DNA of 47,378 bases from Streptomyces sp. AC555_RSS877 (lineage in GTDB: Bacteria > Actinomycetota > Actinomycetes > Streptomycetales > Streptomycetaceae), in NCBI RefSeq assembly GCF_019049245.1, contig NZ_JAGMUK010000080.1, positions 34,037 through 81,414 on the forward strand, written 5' to 3'. Below the pieces are notes generated by a model. The model was not told the DNA's origin. It did no database searches and worked only from the letters and a program-made list of their open reading frames with translations. Of this stretch, positions 8,116 through 15,453 are shown piece after piece. Both the position numbers and the translations under genes were made by a program. Every line of letters starts with the position of its first letter. Within the stretch, counting starts at the first letter, position 1.

Positions 8116-8243
8116 GCCGTACCGCCTGGTCGTCGACGTCGCGGCCGCTGACGAAGCCACCGCGCTCGCCTTCCAGCAGCTGCTCGCCGGACGGGAGAAA
8201 TGGCGAACGCGGAGCGGACGACGCTGGATGCGAGGTCGGCCGC

Positions 8244-8422
8244 GCCAAGGACAGCGGGCAGCTGCGCGAGGACTTCACCAGCCGCGATCTCGTGCTGCTG
8301 ATGGCCAACGCCGGAGTCCTCGGCGCCACGGCCGATGCCCCCCGGACGCCTGGCGCCGACTGATCGCCTGAATGATCCAGTCCTTCCAGGCCCCGCCCCC
8401 GAGCCCGGAAAGCGGCGCTTAA
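8244..8422 (+). pseudogene. C-terminal remnant of a TetR-family regulator (frameshifted)
   Basis: The translation AKDSGQLREDFTSRDLVLLM, then ANAGVLGATADAP, aligns with the ligand-binding domain of the intact TetR protein at 2237-2929 (AKDTGHLREDFTHQDVVILL). A one-base shift near 8340 (a lost C in a run of C) is needed to continue to PDAWRRLIA. A TGA then interrupts before IQSFQAPPPSPESGA. No DNA-binding domain is present. It is a relic of a paralogue or homologue of the window's own TetR gene. Confidence 0.75.
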
Positions 8423-8747
8423 CCAGCGACCGGTGAGATAGGGCGACCGCGGTGAGGCCGCCGTCGATTTCAGGACTATCAAGCAGGACCTGAGTCTGGA
8501 CAACGGACAACATAAAACCCTGTCGATAACGTCGGCTACGCAGCACAGCCAGGCCGCAGATCGGGCACGGACACGGGGGTGGTCAGCATCGGCTCCGGCA
8601 GCGTCCATGTCACCTCCCATCCCTTCCACCCGCACTGTCCGCCACCCGAGTGACTGCGCATAGCCCGGCGAGCGGCGTACAACTCCGCTCGCCAACGACA
8701 CGAGGGCCCCGGCCGCGCTCCCCAGGGGCGTGGGCATACTGCTGGCC
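8423..8747. other. Non-coding stretch with one inverted repeat
   Basis: No convincing gene on either strand. It holds the inverted repeat GCGAGCGG-N9-CCGCTCGC (8668-8692), which may be a weak terminator or an operator for the gene starting at 8748. A CATACT sequence lies about 10 bp before that ATG and could serve as a -10 element. Confidence 0.4.
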
Positions 8748-9173
8748 ATGACGACCCCGCTCCGTACCCGCGTATACGTGATGACCGTCGCGGTGCTGGT
8801 GTCCGTGGTGGGCAGCGGAGCCTGCTTCGGCTTCGTCCTGGACGGCCGGGTGGGCGCCGTGGTGGGCGCGACTACCACCAGCCTGGGCGCGGGATTCGGC
8901 ATGCTTGTCCGCCCCCGGCCCGCGGTGGCTTCCGTCCAGGCCGTCAGCGGCGACGGCTATGCGGAAGGGATCGCCGACACGGTCCTGTTGGGCATCGCGA
9001 TGTACGAGGCAGCGGTCTTCCCCCTCACCTCTGACGGGGCGAACGACGAGGAACAGGATGCCCGCCGCACCGTCGCGTACCGGCTCACCGCCTACGACGG
9101 CCTGCCCCGTTCCGTTCGCTGTCGGCGGCCGCCGCGTTGGAGGCTCTTGATGATGGAGCCCGCGCTGCCGTGA
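8748..9173 (+). pseudogene. Unrecognised small protein with two N-terminal hydrophobic segments, probably frameshifted at its C-terminus
   Basis: ATG 8748 begins MTTPLRTRVYVMTVAVLVSV; two hydrophobic segments (about 10-30 and 35-55) are separated by DGRVGA. A soluble part with GDGYAEGIADTVLLGIAMYE follows. At about 9115 the frame turns into Arg-rich sequence (RCRRPPRWR), while the +2 frame continues as AAAALEALDDGARAAVILWT, a more natural helical C-terminus. This points to a one-base shift. If it is not a sequence error, the last ~20 residues are scrambled. The start lacks a clear Shine-Dalgarno sequence and may be leaderless. I do not recognise the function. Confidence 0.55.
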
Positions 9174-9188
9174 TCCTCTGGACAGAAG

Positions 9189-9757
9189 TCAGGTGTCGAC
9201 GGGGCCCGGATCGGGATCGGAGCGGGCGCGGCCGCTCAGGAGCAGAATCAGACCTGAGACCCCGCCGGCCAGCCAAAAGGCCAGCATTGCGGTGCGGTGT
9301 CCGAGCGAGAACATGGTGAGGAAGCCGACAAGCGCCACTGTGATCACGGCGACGGCGGCGCGCTGGAGGCCAGTGCCATCGGCCCACTCGCGCCGGAGCA
9401 GGCCAGAACGGCGCCACATCATCCAGATCCCAACGGCACATATGAGGGTTGCGGCCACGACGAACGGAACAGGCAGCTGAGGCAGCCGATCCGGTGCCGG
9501 CTGTCCCCGGCCCGGTTCGAGCAGTCCGCTGACGAGGACGACGGGCCCGATCAGGGCGAACACACCGGCCAAGAGCCGGAGAAAGCCGACACCGACAAGT
9601 GGCGTCCGGCACCTCCGAACGGTACAGAACGCTGGGACAGCGAATGGAAGCGATGAGCCGCTCCCCGAAAGTCGGTCGCGACGATCCATCCGAAGCCGGT
9701 CGCCCACACCCCCCACGCCACCGAAAACAGCCCGCTGCCCCCGCCACTCCCCGCCAT
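9189..9757 (-). pseudogene. Four-helix membrane protein gene with an internal frameshift
   Basis: A start ATG at 9757 preceded by GGGAG gives MAGSGGGSGLFSVAWGVWAT and a first hydrophobic segment, then TDFRGAAHRFHSLSQRSVPF. At about 9600 this frame degenerates, whereas the neighbouring frame carries the natural continuation VGVGFLRLLAGVFALIGPVV, RLPQLPVPFVVAATLICAVG and further hydrophobic helices to the stop at 9189. A start-to-stop product therefore requires a one-base shift. The first part (TDFRG, RRSVPFG pattern) resembles small Streptomyces membrane proteins of unknown role. Confidence 0.6.
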
Positions 9758-9993
9758 CCCAACTCCCCGCCTTCCCCTGGCCTTTGTCCTTTGGGGCACG
9801 GTAAGCGGCGATGCTGGTGGCCACCATGCCAGATTCCGGCAGTATCGGAGCCTGTCGATTGCAGGCCAAGGAAGGGCCTGTCCGGGGAACCGGCACGCCG
9901 CCATCCCGGGGCGCCCCGTGGTCGTGATCGCCCGGACAAGTCCTAACCTCTCCAGCGTCTGGTTCCCACAGGAATTGGCACAGGCGGACCTCG

Positions 9994-10230
9994 TCATCGC
10001 GGTGACGGTGGTGACCCGGACCGTTTGTGGTGGCGGCGGGCACTCCAGCGACGTCGCAGCCAGTCGCCGGTTTCCCCGATCGCGACCAGCAGAGCGGCTG
10101 ACGCGGCGCACGGGGCGAGCTGCGAAGGCTGGCCGAGGGGCTCGCTCAGCAGCCATAACGTGAGGGTGACGACCGCCCACCATGCGAGGACCGACAGGGC
10201 TGCGCGCCACCAGCTCGGCATCGTTTTCAC
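9994..10230 (-). CDS. Small membrane protein, third gene of the nhaA cluster
   Basis: The 78-residue protein starts at GTG 10230 (VKTMPSWWRAALSVLAWWAV), overlapping the stop of the preceding small gene as GTGA. Two hydrophobic helices (about 9-27 and 38-55) are followed by a basic tail (GDWLRRRWSARRHHKRS), suggesting an inner-membrane protein with a cytoplasmic C-terminus. No family recognised. Overlapping starts suggest it is translated with the upstream genes and may have served as an accessory to the antiporter, but that is inference. Confidence 0.65.
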   Translation of the reverse strand: MKTMPSWWRAALSVLAWWAVVTLTLWLLSEPLGQPSQLAPCAASAALLVAIGETGDWLRRRWSARRHHKRSGSPPSPR

Positions 10231-10403
10231 CGCGCGCGCCACGCGTACTGCACAGCGGTGCGCAGGACGGCGGCGGCAGCGATCAGCCAGAGCAGCTTGC
10301 CCCAGGCTGGTGCGATGAGGATGAGGGCCACGGTGGCCAGTACGCAGATCAAGAGCCATGCCGCTGCGGTCGCCAGTGGACGGTGCGTGCGTGGTCGTGT
10401 CAT
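10227..10403 (-). CDS. Very small membrane protein (58 residues) coupled to nhaA
   Basis: ATG 10403 overlaps the nhaA stop as ATGA, and its own TGA overlaps the next GTG. The peptide begins MTRPRTHRPLATAAAWLLIC and has two hydrophobic helices (about 11-31 and 35-51) ending in VQYAWRAR. The positively charged N-terminus fits an N-in topology. Not recognised as a named family. The precise four-base overlaps on both sides argue that it is a real gene even though it is short. Confidence 0.6.
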   Translation of the reverse strand: MTRPRTHRPLATAAAWLLICVLATVALILIAPAWGKLLWLIAAAAVLRTAVQYAWRAR

Positions 10404-11697
10404 GCGCCGCTGCCTGGGGTGCGCTGGTAGATGTCGGGGATGCCGTCGGCGTCCTCGTCGATGTTCTCCTCCTCATACAGGCGGCGGTAGACGGTGTTCC
10501 GGCGGCGCAGGAGCAGCGCGGCCAGCAGGGCCGCGGCCAGGGAGGCGATGAGGACGGCGGCCTTGACGTGCTCGCCGGTGGCGGTGCCGGGGAAGGCGAG
10601 TTCACCGATGAGCAGAGCGACGGTGAACCCGATGCCTGCCAGCGTCGCGAGGCCGAAGACGTCGGCCCAGGCGAGTTCGGGGTTGAGCTGGGCGCGGGTG
10701 AAGCGGGCGGCCAGGTAGGTCCCGGCGAAGATACCGAGGATCTTGCCCGCGACCAGGCCGATGACCACGCCGAGGGGCTCGGGGCTGGTGAACACCTTGC
10801 CCAGCGCGTCGCCGGAGACGCTTACCCCGGCGGCGAACAGTGCGAACAGCGGCACACAGACCCCGGCGGACAGCGGATGCAGCAGGTGCCCGGTGCGTTC
10901 GCCGGGCGAGGCCTGTCCGTGCTCGTCGCGGGTGGTGCGCAGGATCAGTCCCATGGCGACGCCGGCGACGGTGGCGTGGATGCCGCCGTTGTACATCAGC
11001 GCCCAGGTCACTAGGCCGAGCGGCAGGTACCACCACCAGCCGCGCACCCGCAGCCGCTGCAGAAGGTAGAAGACGACCAGTCCGGCCAGCGCCCCGGCCA
11101 GTGCCCAGTAGTTGAGGTCGGAGGTGAAGAAGAGGGCGATGATCAGGATCGCGCCGAGGTCGTCGACGACCGCGAGGGTGAGCAGGAAGGCGCGCAGGGC
11201 GGTCGGCAGGTGGGTGGAGATGACCGCCAGGACCGCCAGGGCGAAGGCGATGTCGGTGGCCATCGGCACCGCCCAGCCGTCCATGCTGCCCCCGCCTGTA
11301 GCGGCGGTGGCGGCGTAGAAGGCGGCGGGCACCGCCATGCCGCACGCGGCGGCGATGACCGGCAGCGCGGCGGTGGCCGGGGTGCGCAGCGAGCCGACTA
11401 CCAGTTCCCGTTTCAGCTCGATCCCCGCGACCAGGAAGACGATCGTCAGCAGCCCGTCGGAGGTTCAGTGGCCGACCGACAGATCCAGACCCAGTGCGGG
11501 TATTCCGAAGTGGACGTCGCGAAGTGTGCTGTAGGAGGAGGCGAGTGGGCTGTTCGCCCACACCAGGGCCACCACCGCGGGGCCAGCAGGACCAGTCCGC
11601 CGACGGTCTCCGTGCGCAGGGCTCGGGCAACGGCCTGACGTTCCGGCCAGGGCAGAAGGCCGAGGAAGGGGGAGCGTGAGCGCGGGGCGGCGGCCAA
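10400..11697 (-). pseudogene. nhaA: Na+/H+ antiporter NhaA, broken by a frameshift and a nonsense codon
   Basis: NhaA exchanges external H+ for internal Na+ across the inner membrane. The N-terminus is readable from a probable TTG start at 11697 (GGAGG upstream): SPFLGLLPWPERQAVARALR, then ETVGGLVLL. At about 11580 the frame shifts and continues as GPAVVALVWANSPLASSY through LSVGH. A TGA at 11465-11467 stands where Trp is expected, and the sequence resumes in frame with TSDGLLTIVFLVAGIELKRE. The rest (from an internal start near 11338, 312 residues) is intact, with ATDIAF and the transport motif VDDLGAI carrying the paired Asp. Losing the first helices should abolish function. A long acidic tail (EEENIDEDADGIPDIYQ) follows the last helix. 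Confidence 0.85.
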
Positions 11698-12183
11698 GAC
11701 GGCGAACCTCCGGGGTGTCGGCAAAAGGGCACACGGCCCTACGGACGCCGACCAGACTTCCCGGCACACCCCGCGCTTTCTTGACGCGTTCTTTGGACCC
11801 TATCCGCAACAGGCTGTGGTGCCCAGTCCGCCCCACAGTCAGCGAGAACGCATACCGACAGCCGCAGCCCACGATCCGGCTGAAACGAGGAACGCCGAGG
11901 TCAATATGACGGTTCGTTGCAGCGCCGCCGATCTGGGCGATCTTGGTCAATCGCCCAGCCGGAGACGCTGTGGGCGCGGCTGGGTGGCGGGCCTTTGGCC
12001 GGCGCCGGCCGGGCTGAGCTCTTGGCTCAGCCCGCTTGGCTGATATCGGTGCCGAAACCTGGCGTTCCCGAGGGCTCCGGCACCGCTTGTTTCTGCAGCC
12101 TGGTGCTGATCTTGCTCAGCGTGGATGATCAGCGGGTGAGTTCGCGAGGTCCGGGCGGGCTCAGGCGACGGGGGAGGGGCCCC
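11698..12183. other. Intergenic stretch between nhaA relic and a small membrane-protein gene
   Basis: No convincing gene on either strand. It contains the hairpin at 12010-12034 and a weaker inverted repeat CGGTGCCG/CGGCACCG (12047-12054 and 12078-12085). The end of the stretch carries the GGGGAGG ribosome-binding sequence of the gene at 12184. Confidence 0.5.
12010..12034. terminator. Hairpin with a 9-bp perfect stem, candidate terminator
   Basis: CGGGCTGAG-N7-CTCAGCCCG forms a strong GC-rich stem. No T-run follows, which is usual in Streptomyces terminators. It lies between convergent or unrelated units, so its direction is uncertain. Confidence 0.5.
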
Positions 12184-12483
12184 ATGGAATGGGTCGTTGG
12201 TAGTGGCATGTTCCTGGGCCTGCTGGCGGTCGCCGTGGGCGTGGCGTCGATGCGCACCGGTTGGGCGCTGCCCTGGGTGCGTCGTAGTGTCTCCCGTCCT
12301 CGGGTCTACGGGCTCGGAGCGCTGCTGATGGGCGCAACCTGCGTGATACAGGGGCTGTTCTACTTCCACGTCGTGCCAAAACCGTCCTGGGAGTTCCAGT
12401 TTTTTGGCACGAATGCCCTCATGTTCTCCGGACTCATCCTCCTGGGAGTCAGCCAGATGCGGCCGTCGCGCCGTAGGAGCTGA
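12184..12483 (+). CDS. Small membrane protein of unknown function
   Basis: The 99-residue protein starts at ATG 12184 with GGGGAGG about 8 nt upstream. It has three hydrophobic helices: MEWVVGSGMFLGLLAVAVGV, then about 41-60, then about 76-90. Basic loops (VRRSVSRPRVYG) and a basic C-terminus (MRPSRRRS) suggest an inner-membrane location. No named family recognised, and the neighbours are all relics, so context gives no role. Confidence 0.65.
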   Translation: MEWVVGSGMFLGLLAVAVGVASMRTGWALPWVRRSVSRPRVYGLGALLMGATCVIQGLFYFHVVPKPSWEFQFFGTNALMFSGLILLGVSQMRPSRRRS

Positions 12484-12630
12484 AATTCTGGCGCACGACC
12501 AGGTAGCAGCGCAGCCGGACCCCGCGCCGTCAAGGACGCCGTCGGCGTACCCGAACGGCACAAGCCGTTCCCCCGCACCACCCAGCATTCCGTGCCCCGC
12601 CCCAGATCGACACCCCCTGGACGACGGGAG

Positions 12631-12663
12631 GCTGCCTTGTACCGAGGGATGGTACAAGGCAGC
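12631..12663 (-). terminator. Hairpin with a 13-bp perfect stem, terminator of the AgcS-like relic
   Basis: GCTGCCTTGTACC-N7-GGTACAAGGCAGC is a perfect inverted repeat 29 bp past the stop of the minus-strand transporter remnant, the normal place for its terminator. Confidence 0.7.
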
Positions 12664-12691
12664 CCATATGCCGAAACGGCCGGTGTTGGGG

Positions 12692-12835
12692 TCAGACGAC
12701 CTTGGTGGGCTCCCGCTCGTCCTCAGGGTCCCCGCCGCCCACGGCGGCCTGCGCGTCGTGGCTCCGGATGAAGTCCAGGAAGGAGTTGAGTTCGCGCTTG
12801 ACCACGGGAGCCAGCAGGTAGAGACCGATGATGTT
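12692..12835 (-). pseudogene. C-terminal tail of an alanine/glycine:cation symporter (AGCS)-like protein
   Basis: Forty-seven residues plus a stop: NIIGLYLLAPVVKRELNSFL, then DFIRSHDAQAA and an acidic/basic tail. The pattern (P)N(I/L)IGLxLLxxVVxRE is the last transmembrane helix and tail of AGCS-type sodium symporters. Everything upstream of about 12836 is gone and replaced by an unrelated plus-strand glycosidase fragment, marking a recombination junction. It still has its own terminator hairpin (12631-12663). Confidence 0.6.
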
Positions 12836-12840
12836 GCACC

Positions 12841-13230
12841 GAGCCGTCGTGGCTCGTCATGATCGACCGCGGTGCGACCACCGTGTGGGAGCACTGGGGC
12901 GGAGTCTCTGCCGACGGCAAGGCCACCGCGTCCCTGAATCACTACTCCTAGGGCGCGGTCATCTCCTTCCTGCACCGCTACGTGGCCGGTCTCCAGCTGG
13001 TCGAGCCCGGCTATCGGCGCTTCCTCGTACAACCTCGCCCCGGCGGCGGGCTAACCTGGGCGGAGGCCGCCCACGAGTCCCCGTACGGCCGGATCGAGGC
13101 GGCCTGGCGGCCTGACGGCGGCCGCCTGCACCTGCGGCTGGTCGTACCGCCGGGCACTGAAGCCACCGTCGTCCTGCCCAGTGGCCGCAGGGTGACCGAG
13201 GGTCCTAGCACCCACGTCTACGTCGACTGA
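12841..13230 (+). pseudogene. C-terminal remnant of a second GH78 alpha-L-rhamnosidase with a nonsense codon
   Basis: From 12841 the plus strand reads EPSWLVMIDRGATTVWEHWG, then SADGKATASLNHYS, a TAG at 12949-12951 where Lys is usual, then GAVISFLHRYVAGLQLVEPG. It goes on to a C-terminal beta domain ending STHVYVD. The TTVWEHW motif holds a conserved Glu of the GH78 active site. Compared with the intact GH78 at 23609 (ATTIWERWDSM, FNHYALGAVADWLHR) it is clearly homologous but divergent, so not a recent duplication. The N-terminal three quarters are missing, and it abuts the AgcS tail at 12836-12840. Confidence 0.85.
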
Positions 13231-13246
13231 GCCTCTGCCGGAGGCG

Positions 13247-13297
13247 TCGAAGAAGCCTGTGATTCTGCCCGATGAGGCCGATCACAGGCTTCTTCGA
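13247..13297. terminator. Hairpin with a 17-bp perfect stem between convergent genes
   Basis: TCGAAGAAGCCTGTGAT (13247-13263) and its exact complement (13281-13297) flank a 17-nt loop. It lies between the end of the GH78 relic (plus) and the end of the GH42 gene (minus), so it can serve as a bidirectional terminator. For the minus-strand glycosidase operon it is the first strong hairpin after the last stop. Confidence 0.85.
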
Positions 13298-13347
13298 CAC
13301 GGCCGCATCCTCGCTGCTGGGGCGGGGAGAGCGAGCGGACTTCGTGA

Positions 13348-15453
13348 TCACGTCTCCCGTAGTACCCGGACATCCCAGGGGCCGAGTGGCACCGGGGTAG
13401 CCGGTTCGTAACTGGCTCCGTCCAGAACGTCGCTGACCGGGACGGGGACGGTAACCGCCGTCTCCTGCCAGGACCAGTTGTGCAGGAAACGGACCCGACG
13501 GCCGTCCTGCGCGGTCGCGCCGGTGGCGGTGACACTGGCGGGGAGCGACCTCCACGGTCCGGTGTCCGGCAGCAGCCACCGGAACAGGCTCGCGCCGAGT
13601 GCAGCGTTGGGGACGGTGCCCACGTAGGTGATCCGGCCCTTGCCGTGCGCCTTCGTGGTGATGGCGGCGAACTGCCCGAAGTGCGGGTGGTCGTAGCGGG
13701 CGAGTACGGTGGCGGTGTCCGCGTGGAGTCCGTCTGCCCAATGGGTGCCGGCCGCGCCCTCGGGCAGCGGCAAGGGCGAATCGTCCCCCGCCCGGACCGC
13801 CAAGTCGGCGTCGAGCGTGGAGAATTCGTCGTACCAGGCTCCGGCCGCATCCGCGAGACGGGCGGGTTGGATGTCGCGCCTGGCACGAGCCTCGTGGTCG
13901 GCGTAGCACGAGCGCGGACCGAGGACCAGATGGCCGCCCGCATCGGCGTACGAGTGCAGCCAGTCCAGTGTGGCGTCGTCGGCGATGTAGAGCCCGGCGG
14001 CCACCAGCACCGGATGCTTCCCGGCCAGCTCAGCCGGATTCTCGTCGGTGGCCTGCCCGGCGTGCAGCACCCGGGTTTGCAGGCCCGCGTCGAACGCGCT
14101 CCGGTAGAAGGCGCCGAAGATGGTCTCGTACGAGCGTGGATCCGGATCGCCGTCCGGCGCGGTCACCGCCGGTTGGGCGGTCATGGCCCACTTGCTGGGG
14201 TGGGAGTACAGCATCGCGACGTCGGCGTCCGGGACGAGATCGGCCACCAGACTCCCTGCGCGCTCCAGCTCGGCGCCGAGGCGGGCGACCTCTCGATAGG
14301 TGCGGCCGGGACGGCCGCTGTGCGGCAGCACACCCGCCCAGTACGTCTCGACGCCGAAGGTCAGCGTCCGCCAGTGCCAGTATTCGATCATCGATGCGCC
14401 GCGGGCCACGAGCGCCCAGGCGGCCTGGCGCCACTGACCGTCGTAGGCGGGCTGGTTGAACCAGGACGGGCCGACGGCCTGGGCGTTGGTCTCGGTGACG
14501 AGGAACGGCTCCTGGCGGGAGGAGTACATCCGGTCCGCGGTTCGGTAGAACTCCCAGACATCCTGCGCCGTCCAGGTCTGCCCCTCGCCGCGCCGGGGCC
14601 GCGCCGGCAGGGACAGACCGTCCTGCATCACGTAGTACGCGTTGCCGGCGGTGACGTCGAGACGCCGGGTCAGGTCGTCGTCGGCGACGGCAGGCCGGCT
14701 GTAGTCGATGCAGGTGGTGACGAACTGGTCGGGGCGGGTGTACTCGCGGACGATGTCGGCCTGCCAGCCGATGAACTCGCCGACCTGGTCGGCCTGGAAC
14801 CGCCGCCAGGCCTGCTCGTACTGTGGCTGGGCATTGTTGTCCGGGGTCCACAGATCGGCCCAGTCCGTGAGCCGGTGCGACCAGTAGACCAGGCCCCACT
14901 CCTCGTTGAGCTTCTCGATGTCGCCGTACTGTGCGCGTAGCCGGTTCACGAAGCGCTGGAAGACACCGTGGTTGTGCAGCAGGTGCAGGCCCGGCTCGTT
15001 GTCGACCTGGAATCCGATCACGGCCGGGTGGTCGGCGTAGCGCGCGACGACCTTGCGGATGACGCGCTCGGCGTGGAAGCGGAACGCCGCGTGGGTGAAG
15101 TCCATCTCCTGGCGGGCGCCCCAGCCCATGCGCCGGCCGCTCTCCAACTCACCGGCGATCTCCGGATAGAGGCGGACGAGCCACGGCGGTGCCGCGTACG
15201 TGGGGGTGCCGAGGATGACGCCGATTCCGCGCTCGTGGGCACCGTCGAGCGTCGACTGCAGCCAGTCCAGATCGAAGTGGCCGTCGTCGGGCTCCCAGGT
15301 GGACCAGACGGATTCGCCGACCCGGATGACGGAGAAGCGTGCCTCGGCCATCAGGTCGAGATCCGTCTTCCTCAGCTCGGCGGGATGGTATTCGGGGTAG
15401 TAGGCCGCGCCGAACAGCACGCGTGCCGAAGCGATTCCCTGCCCGGGTGTCAT
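13348..15453 (-). CDS. GH42 beta-galactosidase (or alpha-L-arabinopyranosidase)
   Basis: The 701-residue enzyme starts at ATG 15453, overlapping the previous stop as ATGA; the frame stays open far upstream but without GH42 homology. The N-terminal TIM barrel begins FGAAYYPEYHPAELRKTDLD. The acid/base Glu is in FQVDNEPG (about E153) and the nucleophile Glu in FLVTETNAQ (about E321). The trimerisation-like domain (about 400-620) and small C-terminal beta domain follow. No signal peptide, so it should work in the cytoplasm on imported oligosaccharides, releasing beta-linked galactose or alpha-L-arabinopyranose. It is the last gene of the six-enzyme minus-strand operon. Confidence 0.93.
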   Translation of the reverse strand: MTPGQGIASARVLFGAAYYPEYHPAELRKTDLDLMAEARFSVIRVGESVWSTWEPDDGHFDLDWLQSTLDGAHERGIGVILGTPTYAAPPWLVRLYPEIAGELESGRRMGWGARQEMDFTHAAFRFHAERVIRKVVARYADHPAVIGFQVDNEPGLHLLHNHGVFQRFVNRLRAQYGDIEKLNEEWGLVYWSHRLTDWADLWTPDNNAQPQYEQAWRRFQADQVGEFIGWQADIVREYTRPDQFVTTCIDYSRPAVADDDLTRRLDVTAGNAYYVMQDGLSLPARPRRGEGQTWTAQDVWEFYRTADRMYSSRQEPFLVTETNAQAVGPSWFNQPAYDGQWRQAAWALVARGASMIEYWHWRTLTFGVETYWAGVLPHSGRPGRTYREVARLGAELERAGSLVADLVPDADVAMLYSHPSKWAMTAQPAVTAPDGDPDPRSYETIFGAFYRSAFDAGLQTRVLHAGQATDENPAELAGKHPVLVAAGLYIADDATLDWLHSYADAGGHLVLGPRSCYADHEARARRDIQPARLADAAGAWYDEFSTLDADLAVRAGDDSPLPLPEGAAGTHWADGLHADTATVLARYDHPHFGQFAAITTKAHGKGRITYVGTVPNAALGASLFRWLLPDTGPWRSLPASVTATGATAQDGRRVRFLHNWSWQETAVTVPVPVSDVLDGASYEPATPVPLGPWDVRVLRET

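Noticed and set aside
10400..11338. A functional 312-residue NhaA from the internal start
   Set aside because: The sequence upstream of 11338 still reads as NhaA across a stop (11465) and a frameshift (~11580), so the 312-residue frame lacks the first transmembrane helices and is better called a relic.
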